DNA of 64,000 bases from Bradyrhizobium diazoefficiens USDA 110 (GTDB lineage Bacteria > Pseudomonadota > Alphaproteobacteria > Rhizobiales > Xanthobacteraceae), in contig NC_004463.1 of NCBI RefSeq assembly GCF_000011365.1, positions 5,194,001 to 5,258,000 of the forward strand. The letters run 5' to 3'. Positions 10,618 to 21,207 of this stretch are shown piece after piece. The translations under genes were made by a program, and so were the position numbers. Under the pieces are notes generated by a model, which searched no databases, had not been told where the DNA came from, and saw nothing but the letters and a program-made list of their open reading frames with translations. Every line of letters starts with the position of its first letter. Positions within the stretch are counted from its first letter, which is position 1.

Positions 10618-11307
10618 ATGAAGAAGGTTTTGTTGGCTTCGGCCTGTTTGTTCGCTTTTGCGGCCCCCGCGTCGGCTGCTGATCTCGCGGCTCGCCCGTA
10701 CACGAAGGCTCCGGTGGCCGTGGCCTCGGTCTACAACTGGACCGGCTTCTACCTCGGTATCGTCGGTGGCGGCGCCTGGGAAAACGGCTCGGGCGACCCG
10801 AAGATGAAGGGTGGCTTCGTCGGCGGCACCGCCGGCTACAACTGGCAGACCGGCAACGTCGTGTTCGGTGTCGAAGCCGATGGCACCTGGGCTGACGTCA
10901 GCGCCTCGGCGACCGGCGCGACCGTTGTCCCCGGCTTCGGCGTTGCGACCGCGACCGTGAGCTCGAAGACCGACGCGATGGGCACCGTGCGCGGCCGCAT
11001 CGGCTACGCCGTCAACAACGTCCTGTTCTACGGCACGGGCGGCTACGCCTGGATCGACAACAAGATCACCCTCTCCGCACTCGGCGTGTCCGTCTCGGAC
11101 AGCAAGTTCCACTCCGGCTGGACCGTCGGCGCGGGCGTCGAAGCGTTCTTCGCGCCGCAGTGGTCGGTCAAGGGCGAGTACCTCTATCGCAGCCTCGGCG
11201 GCGAGACCTACTTCTCGGGCGCCCTGCCCACCGGCACGCTCAACTTCCACACCGTGCAGGTCGGCGTGAACTATCACTTTGGCGGCCCGATCGTCGCGAA
11301 GTACTGA
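10618..11307 (+). CDS. Omp31-like outer-membrane beta-barrel protein (porin 2)
   Basis: 229 residues with signal peptide MKKVLLASACLFAFAAPASA, then ADLAARPYTKAPVAVASVYNWTGFYLG. It is shorter than its two neighbours and lacks their cysteine pair. Internal strands include GTVRGRIGYAVNNVLFYGTGGYAW, a typical Omp31/OmpA-like beta-hairpin pattern, and the end is VGVNYHFGGPIVAKY. The start is chosen at the ATG directly before the signal peptide; an upstream in-frame start adds 25 residues with no signal. A monocistronic unit bounded by its own promoter-like element and terminator. Confidence 0.92.
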   Translation: MKKVLLASACLFAFAAPASAADLAARPYTKAPVAVASVYNWTGFYLGIVGGGAWENGSGDPKMKGGFVGGTAGYNWQTGNVVFGVEADGTWADVSASATGATVVPGFGVATATVSSKTDAMGTVRGRIGYAVNNVLFYGTGGYAWIDNKITLSALGVSVSDSKFHSGWTVGAGVEAFFAPQWSVKGEYLYRSLGGETYFSGALPTGTLNFHTVQVGVNYHFGGPIVAKY

Positions 11308-11334
11308 TCTTCGCCACCGACGCACATCGTCACG

Positions 11335-11366
11335 AAAGGCCGGCCTCGCGCCGGCCTTTTTGTTTT
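11335..11366 (+). terminator. Rho-independent terminator of porin 2
   Basis: Stem AAAGGCCGGC (11335-11344), loop CTCGC, stem GCCGGCCTTT (11350-11359), then T-rich tail. Confidence 0.92.
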
Positions 11367-11426
11367 TCGCGCCCAAGTATCCAATTCAGCCGCTCGCTAG
11401 CGTTTTCGGAGAGGTGTGGCACCTCG

Positions 11427-11474
11427 GTGACACAACCTTTGGCTTTAATAATGTATAGCAATGACATCAGTCGG
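11427..11474 (+). promoter_or_regulatory. Conserved upstream element of porin 3
   Basis: Counterpart of 10501-10546. GACACA and TGTATA hexamers are 17 bp apart, followed by a shared GCAATGACATCAGT-type block. The 5' untranslated region to the ATG at 11531 is about 60 bp. Confidence 0.55.
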
Positions 11475-11530
11475 GTCGTTGGGTCCGCTGCTTTTCGCCG
11501 ACGAAGAGAAACGAAACTGGGGAATTTGAA

Positions 11531-12283
11531 ATGAAGAGAATTGTGCTGGCTTCGGCCAGTCTGCTCGTGCTCAGCGCGTTGGCTCCTGCCTCGGCGGCTG
11601 ACCTGGCGGCTCGCCCTTACACCAAGGCGCCCGTGGCCGTGGCCTCGATCTACAACTGGAGCGGGTTCTACATCGGCGGCAACGCGGGTGGCGGCTCGAG
11701 CCATAATTGCTGGGATCTCACCGCCGTCGGAGTCGCCGCAATTCCGGTCACGGCTGAAGGCTGTCACAATGCGACCGGCGCTCTCGTCGGCGGCCAGATC
11801 GGCTATCGCTGGCAGTCCAGCAGCTGGGTGTTCGGCCTTGAAGCCCAGGGCGATTGGGCTGACCTGAAGGGCTCGAACGTCAGCGCTCCCGCCGCTCTCT
11901 TCCCGCTGGTGAACAATACCAAGATCGACGCCATCGGCCTCTTCACCGGCCAAGTCGGCTATGCCTGGAACAACGTGCTCTGGTACGTGAAGGGCGGCGC
12001 GGCCGTCACCCACAACAAGTTCAGCGGCACTCTGGCTGGCATTACGCTCGACACCGCGAACGAAACGCGCTGGGGCGGGACCGTCGGCACCGGCATCGAA
12101 TTCGGCTTCGCTCCGAACTGGTCGGTCGCGGTCGAATACAACCACTTGTTCATGGGCAAGCACACCGACACTTTCACCTTCCTCGGCGTGGCCACCCGCA
12201 GCGACAGCATCAAGCAGGACGTCGACATGGGCACCGTCCGCCTCAACTACACCTTCGGCGGCCCCGTCGTCGCGAAGTACTGA
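11531..12283 (+). CDS. Omp31-like outer-membrane beta-barrel protein (porin 3)
   Basis: 250 residues with signal peptide MKRIVLASASLLVLSALAPASA, then ADLAARPYTKAPVAVASIYNWSGFYIG. Near residue 57 it has SHNCWDL, then GCHNATGALVGGQIGYRWQSS, matching porin 1 closely. The end is RLNYTFGGPVVAKY. It sits in the outer membrane as a small beta-barrel. The mosaic of a porin 2-like N-terminus and upstream region with a porin 1-like body suggests duplication with recombination between paralogues. GGGGAATTTGAA precedes the ATG. Confidence 0.92.
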   Translation: MKRIVLASASLLVLSALAPASAADLAARPYTKAPVAVASIYNWSGFYIGGNAGGGSSHNCWDLTAVGVAAIPVTAEGCHNATGALVGGQIGYRWQSSSWVFGLEAQGDWADLKGSNVSAPAALFPLVNNTKIDAIGLFTGQVGYAWNNVLWYVKGGAAVTHNKFSGTLAGITLDTANETRWGGTVGTGIEFGFAPNWSVAVEYNHLFMGKHTDTFTFLGVATRSDSIKQDVDMGTVRLNYTFGGPVVAKY

Positions 12284-12311
12284 GCTTCGCCTCCATCGCG
12301 ATCGCGTTACG

Positions 12312-12342
12312 AAAGGCCGGCCTTGTGCCGGCCTTTTTGTTT
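12312..12342 (+). terminator. Rho-independent terminator of porin 3
   Basis: Stem AAAGGCCGGC (12312-12321), loop CTTGT, stem GCCGGCCTTT (12327-12336), T-rich tail. Third near-identical copy. Confidence 0.92.
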
Positions 12343-12470
12343 TCGCGGACAGCCGAGCCGTCAGGGAATCGTGGGGCGAGAGGCCGTTCCGGTGCTCCGC
12401 TGCTGCCAGATGCCGCCAGCACGCCAACAATCCGTTGACGATTCGCAAGTCCCACTGGAAATCCGCCGCT

Positions 12471-12485
12471 GTTCTTCCTACGTTC
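12471..12485 (+). promoter_or_regulatory. LexA (SOS) box upstream of uvrA
   Basis: GTTC-TTCCTAC-GTTC is an exact GTTC-N7-GTTC match, 98 bp before the uvrA ATG. uvrA is a classical LexA target. Confidence 0.82.
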
Positions 12486-12582
12486 GCTGACAACCCCATC
12501 GGCGCCGATCCCGGTTCCGGGCAAAGCGCGCCTTCACCATTGGCGCGGCCGCGCGTCTTTGGGATTCCCTGAGGACACCGGG

Positions 12583-15558
<2,976 letters not shown>

Positions 15559-15600
15559 CGCAGCCTCGCCGCTACTGTGGTTCGGTCCCGCTTGCCATGA

Positions 15601-15806
15601 CTAACCACCGACGAACTCGATGACGGCCTCGCCCCGCGCGACGGCTTCGACAATTTGCGGCATGGCGCTCAGAAACTGTCGCACCAGCGCGCGATTGTCG
15701 ATGTTGCCGCCATTCCGAACTCGACCACATGAGCCGCATCGTATCCAGCACGACGTAAGGCTTCCGCGAGTGCAGGGGGAAGCTGAGCGTCGATTAGGTA
15801 AAGCAA
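15601..15806 (-). pseudogene. Decayed DUF5615-type (PIN-like) toxin gene
   Basis: The N-terminal part from a TTG at 15806 reads LYLIDAQLPPALAEALRRAG then YDAAHVVEFGMA, the start of the DUF5615 family, and stops at 15669-15671. Just past GMA the reading resumes in another frame with GNIDNRALVRQFLSAMPQ...EAVIEFVGG, the family C-terminus, ending at 15601-15603. About 40 central residues, including the usual acidic VTKD/DFL region, are missing. So an internal deletion plus frameshift destroyed it. It directly follows the DUF433 antitoxin remnant, the normal operon order. Confidence 0.8.
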
Positions 15807-15807
15807 G

Positions 15808-16035
15808 CTATTTGGCCGCTATGATCGGGTGGTCAACCTGACGCGCGGCATAGGCGAGCACTGCGTCGATATCCGCCTCTTCCAGATACGGATAGTCCCC
15901 GAGAATGCTGTCGCGCGACTGTCCGGCGGATAGCAGTCCCAAGACGTCTGCGACCGTGATGCGCAGATCGCGAATACATGGGCGTCCATGCATACGCTAC
16001 GGATCGACCGTAATCCTTGCCAGTAGGTCCGACAT
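15808..16035 (-). pseudogene. DUF433 antitoxin gene with in-frame amber stop
   Basis: From ATG 16035 the frame reads MSDLLARITVDP, then TAG (15997-15999), then RMHGRPCIRDLRITVADVLG...YLEEADIDAVLAYAARQV. Both sides of the stop match the DUF433 family (ITxDP..xxGRPCIRGLRI), so a sense codon, plausibly CAG, mutated to TAG. The rest of the frame is intact. DUF433 proteins are small helical antitoxins paired with DUF5615 toxins. A restart at the ATG at 15993 would make a 61-residue protein lacking the first strand. Confidence 0.8.
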
Positions 16036-16134
16036 CTGTCACCTCTGGGCCCTAATATAGCATCTCCGATGGCATCTGTCAGCGCGTCGCCAGCGGACCG
16101 GATGCGCAGGTCCGCCCGACACTTCCACTCCCCC

Positions 16135-16776
16135 ATGCCCTACGCCCTCGCCATCTTCGACCTCGACGGCACCCTGGCCGACAGCTTCCCCTGGTTCCTG
16201 CGCACCATCAACGACGTCGCCGACCGCTTCGGCTTTCGGCGTGTCGCCGATGAGGACATCGAAGGGCTGCGGCATGCCTCGAGCCGTGAGATCCTCAGCC
16301 GGCTCGAGGTGCCGCTGTGGAAGCTGCCGGCGATCGCGCGGCATGCGCGGCGGCTGAAGGCGGAGGCGGCTAGCGAGATTTCACTGTTTGCCGGCGTCGA
16401 GGCGATGCTGCGGACGCTGGCCGGGAACGGCGTGCAGCTCGCGCTGGTGACTTCCGACAGCGAAGCCAATGCCCGCGAGAAGCTCGGCGAGGCCGCGGCG
16501 CTGTTTGCGCATTTCGATTGCTCTGCGTCGATATTCGGCAAGCCCGCGAAATTCCGCCGCGTCATCCGGCGCGCCAGCGTGGAGCTCGACCGTGTCATCG
16601 CGATCGGCGACGAGGTGCGCGACATCGAGGCGGCGCGCGCGGTCGGCATCGCCTGCGGCGCGGTCAGCTGGGGCTATGCGGCCCCAGCGGCGTTGCGGGC
16701 GCTTGCGCCGGATCACATGTTCGCGCAGATGGAGGACATTGCCGAAGTGGTCTGCCGGATTCCGCAGAGAGCCTGA
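16135..16776 (+). CDS. HAD-superfamily hydrolase, phosphoglycolate-phosphatase-like
   Basis: 213 residues. Motif I is IFDLDGTLADSF at residues 6-17 (nucleophile Asp), motif II is LALVTSDS, motif III a Lys in the ASIFGKPAKFRRVIRRA region, and motif IV IAIGDEVRDIEAA. A helical cap follows motif I. It likely removes phosphate from a small metabolite in the cytoplasm; the substrate is unknown. The ATG at 16135 is chosen because motif I normally begins within ten residues of the start. It lies 35 nt before the nucleoside hydrolase gene and is probably cotranscribed, suggesting nucleotide or sugar-phosphate salvage. Confidence 0.88.
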   Translation: MPYALAIFDLDGTLADSFPWFLRTINDVADRFGFRRVADEDIEGLRHASSREILSRLEVPLWKLPAIARHARRLKAEAASEISLFAGVEAMLRTLAGNGVQLALVTSDSEANAREKLGEAAALFAHFDCSASIFGKPAKFRRVIRRASVELDRVIAIGDEVRDIEAARAVGIACGAVSWGYAAPAALRALAPDHMFAQMEDIAEVVCRIPQRA

Positions 16777-16811
16777 TCCGCAATCGCCACGCACGGCCCA
16801 GGGAGACGGCA

Positions 16812-17738
16812 ATGACACTCACGGACGCAGTGCGCCTCAAGCTCCTGGAACCGCCGGTCGGCCGGTTGCGTGTCGTGCTCGACACCGACACCTATAACGA
16901 GATCGATGACCAGTTCGCGCTCGTGCAGATGCTGCTGTCACCGGAGCGCTTCGAGGTCGAGGCGATCTACGCCGCACCGTTCTTCAATGCGCGCGCGGAC
17001 AGTCCCGGCCACGGCATGGAGCTGAGCTACCAGGAAATCCTCCGCCTGCTGGAGCGTCTGAGCGTCGCGTCGGAAGGCCTGGTTCATCGCGGCGTCACCG
17101 ACTATGTCGGCCCAGGCAAGACGGCGCGGACGGCACCCGCCGTGGACGACCTCATCGCCCGGGCACGCGCGGGCACGCAGGACAATCCGCTCTACGTCAT
17201 CGCCATCGGCGCTATCAGCAACGTCGCCTCCGCCCTTCTGAAGGCACCCGATATCATCGACCGTATCGTCGTGGTCTGGCTCGGCGGCCATGCGCTGGAA
17301 TGGCCCGACACCATCGAATTCAACCTCAAGCAGGATGTCGGCGGTGCGCAGGTGCTGCTCGACAGCGGCGTGCCGCTCGTGCTGGTGCCGTGCAGGGGCG
17401 TCACCTCGCGCCTCCACAGCACCGTGCCGGAGATCGAGCGCTACGTCGAACCGCATGGCAGCATCGGCGCATTCCTCGCGATGCGGTTCAAGGAGTATTC
17501 GTCCGACCACATGGGCTGGGCCAAGGAGATCTGGGACATGGCGCCGGTCGGCTGGCTGCTGAACCCCATGTGGGCGCCGAGCGTGATCATCCCCGCTCCG
17601 GTCCTCACGGACCAGATGACGTGGAGCATCGACCGCAGGCGGCATCCGATCCGCTACGTGACCTACGTGGATCGCAACCCGATCCTGAAGGACTTCTTCC
17701 TGAAGCTGCGGGATTTCACCGCGTCGAAAGTGCCGTAG
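16812..17738 (+). CDS. Inosine-uridine preferring nucleoside hydrolase family protein
   Basis: 308 residues. The calcium-binding signature DTDTYNEIDDQFAL appears at residues 24-37, a variant of DTDxxxDDAxAL. Further blocks include YVIAIGAISNVASALL and the VWLGGHAL turn. It hydrolyses the N-glycosidic bond of nucleosides to give base and ribose. GGGAGACGGCA precedes the ATG. The tyrosine/asparagine within the signature is unlike classical IunH, so substrate preference is open. The stop codon lies inside the arm of a palindromic repeat. Confidence 0.88.
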   Translation: MTLTDAVRLKLLEPPVGRLRVVLDTDTYNEIDDQFALVQMLLSPERFEVEAIYAAPFFNARADSPGHGMELSYQEILRLLERLSVASEGLVHRGVTDYVGPGKTARTAPAVDDLIARARAGTQDNPLYVIAIGAISNVASALLKAPDIIDRIVVVWLGGHALEWPDTIEFNLKQDVGGAQVLLDSGVPLVLVPCRGVTSRLHSTVPEIERYVEPHGSIGAFLAMRFKEYSSDHMGWAKEIWDMAPVGWLLNPMWAPSVIIPAPVLTDQMTWSIDRRRHPIRYVTYVDRNPILKDFFLKLRDFTASKVP

Positions 17739-17859
17739 GGTGGGCAAAGCGACTTGTCCGCCGTAGCTCGAAGAGCGAAGGCGGAAGCGCGCCCACCATA
17801 GCGTGCCGAGACGGCGGAGAGATGGTGGGCACGGCGCGCTGCGCCTTTGCCCACCCTAC
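17735..17859. repeat. Intergenic palindromic element overlapping the nucleoside hydrolase stop
   Basis: 15-bp perfect outer arms GTAGGGTGGGCAAAG (17735-17749) and CTTTGCCCACCCTAC (17845-17859). Inner hairpins include TCCGCC...GGCGGA and GCCCACCAT...ATGGTGGGC. The left arm supplies the TAG stop of the preceding gene. Wording recalled as frequent in Bradyrhizobium intergenic spaces. Confidence 0.8.
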
Positions 17860-17864
17860 CCGCC

Positions 17865-18812
17865 CTACTCCGTCCTCCGCAGGAACGCCCCGAACGCGCG
17901 CGGGCCGTCGCCGGTCTTGACCTCGCCGATCACCTTCCCTTCGGTGGTGTCGATGATATCGAGCGTGTTGCTCTCCCAGCAGGCCACGATGATGCGCTTG
18001 CCGTCGGCCGTTGCATTGATGCCTTCGGGGTAGTCGCCGACATTGATGCGCTTCACCGGCTTCAGCGTCGCCAGATCGAACACACTGACGGTGCCGCCAT
18101 ACTGGTCCGTGACGAAGCCGCGCCCCTGCGCCAGCGCCACCGCATAGGGCCGCATCCCGACCGGCACGCGGCCGATCTCGGACCCAGTGGCGATGTCGAT
18201 CACGGAGATGTTGTTGGAGCCGACATTGGCGGTGTAGGCGCGTTTTCCATCGGTATCGATGGTGACGCCGAACGGGCGCGTGCCGACCTTGATGACCGCC
18301 TTCCGCGCGCGCGTCGCCGTGTCCACCACCGAGACGCTGTCGTCGTCGCGGTCCGCCGAGAGCAGCAGCTTGCCGTCAGGCGTTACCGCAAGGCCCGACG
18401 GCGAGGCGCCGACCGCGATGCTGGCCCTGACGCTGCGGCTCGCCGCGTCGATCACCCGCACCGCCGCGGCGTACCAGTCGGCGACATAGACGGTGCGGCC
18501 GTCGGGCGCCACGGCAATGCCGAGCGGGCCGCCGCCCACCTCGATCCGCCCCGCAACCTGCCGCGTTGCCGCGTCCACCACCGTCACCGCCTTGGCATCC
18601 GGGCTGGTGACATAGGCAAAGCGGCCGTCGGCGCTGACGGCGATACCCGCCGGCTTGCCGCCGATCGGGATGGTTGCCACCGCACGTGCGGTGGCAAGGT
18701 CCACGACCATCAGATCGTCGCTGAGCTGGTTGGTGACGAAGGCCTCCTCGGCGGACGCGCTGCCGAGGCAGGTAAGGCTGGCGGCGAGCGCCGCCAGGAC
18801 CAGCACGCGCAC
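17865..18812 (-). CDS. Exported YVTN-type beta-propeller protein
   Basis: 315 residues starting at GTG 18812, with signal peptide VRVLVLAALAASLTCLGSASA. Seven to eight propeller repeats follow, each of the form FVTNQLSDDLMVVDLAT / GIAVSADGRFAYVTS. It is periplasmic. The GTG lies two bases after the stop of the SRPBCC gene, so the pair is tightly coupled. Such propellers next to SRPBCC (MxaD-like) proteins are known from PQQ-dependent alcohol oxidation loci; no dehydrogenase is visible in this window, so a role in that pathway is inference. Confidence 0.85.
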   Translation of the reverse strand: MRVLVLAALAASLTCLGSASAEEAFVTNQLSDDLMVVDLATARAVATIPIGGKPAGIAVSADGRFAYVTSPDAKAVTVVDAATRQVAGRIEVGGGPLGIAVAPDGRTVYVADWYAAAVRVIDAASRSVRASIAVGASPSGLAVTPDGKLLLSADRDDDSVSVVDTATRARKAVIKVGTRPFGVTIDTDGKRAYTANVGSNNISVIDIATGSEIGRVPVGMRPYAVALAQGRGFVTDQYGGTVSVFDLATLKPVKRINVGDYPEGINATADGKRIIVACWESNTLDIIDTTEGKVIGEVKTGDGPRAFGAFLRRTE

Positions 18813-18814
18813 GG

Positions 18815-19381
18815 TCAGCTTCCGCTCTCGATCTTCTTCTTCAGTGCCTCGAGGCCGGCCTTGTAGAGCCCGCTCACCGCAGTCTTGGCGGCCTCGTCGC
18901 TCAGCTCCGGCGGCGGATCGTTGTTGGGAAAGCCGCGGTAGAACGCGCCGGCCCATTCCAGCGTCGCGCCCTTGCCGTCGGCGCTCGGCGTCACCGTCAG
19001 CGTCGAGGAATAGTTGGTAACCGGCAGCACCTTCACGTCCACGGCGGTGATCCGGTAGGAATAGGTCATGGCGGCCGCGTCGAACTTGTAGAGCTCCTCG
19101 TCCACGGTCGCCCCGCCGGTCAGGGTCAGCCGCCGCGTCGCGCCGATCTCGTTGCCCTTCTCGCCCTCGGTCTTGGTGACGGGCGGGAGCCAGCTCATGT
19201 CCTGGAAATTGCCGATCACCGCCCACACCTTGGCCGGGGCTGCGTTGATCTCGATGGATTCGCGCACCTTCTGCCGGGTCGGCCCGTGTGCCCAAACCGG
19301 CTCAAACGCGGCCGTCAGAGCCATCCCCGCCACCGCCAGCGCCGCCACCCCGGCGACCGCCGTTCCGCTTCTCATCCTCAT
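18815..19381 (-). CDS. Exported SRPBCC (MxaD-like / polyketide cyclase fold) protein
   Basis: 188 residues: signal peptide MRMRSGTAVAGVAALAVAGM then HGPTRQKVRESIEINAAPAKVWAVIGNFQDMSWLP, the start of an SRPBCC/START-like domain (strand, then helix with KVWxVIGNF). Length, export and the following propeller gene resemble MxaD of methylotrophy clusters, which aids electron transfer between methanol dehydrogenase and its cytochrome. The assignment is by family resemblance; a general ligand-binding role is the alternative. Confidence 0.78.
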   Translation of the reverse strand: MRMRSGTAVAGVAALAVAGMALTAAFEPVWAHGPTRQKVRESIEINAAPAKVWAVIGNFQDMSWLPPVTKTEGEKGNEIGATRRLTLTGGATVDEELYKFDAAAMTYSYRITAVDVKVLPVTNYSSTLTVTPSADGKGATLEWAGAFYRGFPNNDPPPELSDEAAKTAVSGLYKAGLEALKKKIESGS

Positions 19382-20172
19382 ACCGTTTCCTCACTCCTGG
19401 AGCTGCGCGACTTGAGGCGCGCTGCGATCATCGTAGCGCATTTTCGGGCCGTGGGGAGACCGGTTCGTGGCACGGCTGTGGCGGGGATCGCTCCCGCATC
19501 CACGCCATCCCTTGCGTTGCCCGACGGGCAAAACACACAAGGCCGGGGTCAATCCGTTCCGATCAAAACAATTCGCTTTACGCGAATTCGGAAATGTCGC
19601 ATGTTTCGGCCATCCCAGCCCGGTCCGAGGGGCGTATCGCGATCGTCACGACACGCGGGAGGGGACGTGGTGGACGCAGGCGGCGTCGGCGCGAAGCTGG
19701 TTTGCAGGGCGGCTCGCGCCGTGAGCAACGACCCGCGCGCACACGACCGGTGCAGCCTGCGTACGGCAAAATCGTGTGGTCCTGGCATCCGGGGTCTGTG
19801 TGCCAAGTCTTGCGGTGACACGTGCTGCCCGACCGGGCGGGCGCGTCAGCCATCCGCAAGGCGACGGGGGCAATAGTGCATCGCTCCCTGGGGAGATCAC
19901 GACATAAGCCGTAAAACCACTGCGCAGGGAAGGCCGGATGTTCGGCTTCACCTGTATGCCGCTGTGCATCTGCTTCCAGCGCATTTCGCGCACAGCGGAC
20001 CGCGGGTGCCAGCCGGCACCCGGCCTTCCCTGCGCCCTCGGCACTTTCGAGGGCGGTGACGACAGCAAGGCTCGGGCAGTTCATGCCGCGGGGCCGCGAA
20101 GGTGTGTTCGCGATTCAGATGCGAGTGGAAAAACAATGCGCGTGCCTCATTGAAGCGGCAGACGTCCCCCAA
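19382..20172. repeat. ~790 bp gene-free region dominated by a repeat-type sequence
   Basis: No reading frame here has family features. Roughly 19555-20080 matches wording I remember as a multi-copy Bradyrhizobium sequence often mis-annotated as hypothetical proteins. Internal structure supports this: a perfect 16-bp inverted repeat GCGCAGGGAAGGCCGG (19922-19937) and CCGGCCTTCCCTGCGC (20020-20035), and inside it a hairpin CGGGTGCC-AGCC-GGCACCCG (20003-20022). The rest, 19382-19554, should contain the promoter of the SRPBCC gene. Confidence 0.6.
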
Positions 20173-20940
20173 TCATTCCGCCAGCGTCGCCTCCACGAAG
20201 CCCCGCGGGTCGTCACAAAACTCCCGCATCAGCCGGTAATGGTCGGTCTCCTCCACCGTCACCGGCTCCAGCCCGTATTTCCCGAGCCGCAGCAGCTTCG
20301 CATTGGGATAGGCCATCAGCATCGGCGAATGGGTCGCCATGATGACCTGGCAGATGCGGGAGTCGTCCATGCGTCGCAAGAGCTTCAGGAATTCGATCTG
20401 ACGCGCCGGCGACAGCGCCGATTCCGGCTCGTCGAAGATGAAGATGCCCTGGCGCTGGCAGCGCTCTTCGAAGAAGCGCAGAAAACCTTCGCCATGGGAA
20501 TGCGACAGAAAATCGGGTCCGACCTGGCCGGCATCACGTGCGGCCTTGTCGAGATATCGCGCCACCGAGAAAAAACTCTCGGCGCGGAAAAACCAGCCGT
20601 TGGTGATCTTCGGCAGCCAGCTTGCGCGCAACGCCTTGGAAAGCTGGCCACCCATCTTCTCCCGCGCGTCGGAATGATCGACCGGCATGTAGCCCTTGCC
20701 GCCACCGGCATCGTCGTAGCCGGCAAGCGCCGCGATACCCTCGAGGATCGTCGACTTCCCGGTGCCATTCTCTCCGACGATGATCGTGATGGCGGCGTCG
20801 AAGCTGAGCTCGAAATCATCCGGGAAGATGGGCAGGCAAAACGGATAAGCCTCGCGATCGTGAACCTGCGACGGATCGAGCCAGATCCGCTTCAGATACG
20901 GCGCCGGCAGGTTGATCGTGCGATTGCTTCTTCGGCTCAT
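20173..20940 (-). CDS. ABC/AAA-type ATPase (AAA_21-like, RecF/OLD-related head)
   Basis: 255 residues. Walker A is GENGTGKST near residue 55, the signature region FLSHSHGEGFLRFFEE replaces LSGGQ, Walker B with catalytic Glu is GIFIFDEPESAL, and the switch histidine is in VIMATHSPML. It is a stand-alone soluble SMC/RecF-type head without a coiled coil, common in bacteria as a predicted ATPase. No toxin, nuclease or transporter partner lies next to it, so its role is unknown. An Arg-rich N-terminus (MSRRSNRT) precedes the first strand. Confidence 0.85.
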   Translation of the reverse strand: MSRRSNRTINLPAPYLKRIWLDPSQVHDREAYPFCLPIFPDDFELSFDAAITIIVGENGTGKSTILEGIAALAGYDDAGGGKGYMPVDHSDAREKMGGQLSKALRASWLPKITNGWFFRAESFFSVARYLDKAARDAGQVGPDFLSHSHGEGFLRFFEERCQRQGIFIFDEPESALSPARQIEFLKLLRRMDDSRICQVIMATHSPMLMAYPNAKLLRLGKYGLEPVTVEETDHYRLMREFCDDPRGFVEATLAE

Positions 20941-21070
20941 GCCCGGCTTCCAACCCGCTCCGGTCGATATTTCGGCCGGAACATATCAGGAACACAATCT
21001 TCGCGAAAGCTGCATCTGAGAAACATACAGCAACAAAACTCGGCACGCGTCACTTGGACACAAACTAAAA

Positions 21071-21100
21071 CTTAAGATTGTATTCTAGAATCGCCTTAAG
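21071..21100 (+). promoter_or_regulatory. AT-rich patch with two CTTAAG sites upstream of the DUF1217 gene
   Basis: CTTAAG occurs at 21071-21076 and 21095-21100, 24 bp apart start to start, with the palindrome TTCTAGAA (21083-21090) between. The patch stands out from the GC-rich background about 110 bp before the ATG. A regulator site is inferred only. Confidence 0.35.
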
Positions 21101-21207
21101 AAGACGTTGCTGTGAGACAATCTGTTGGCATGAGGCCAGCCCCCACCTCGCGACCCGGCAATGATTGACGGACGTCCAGGACCGTAAGAAGCCGCGAGGA
21201 ATGCGCG

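Noticed and set aside
19549..20084. Two or three hypothetical proteins of 90-170 residues
   Set aside because: Overlapping frames on both strands, skewed composition, no ribosome-binding site or family; fits a non-coding repeat better.
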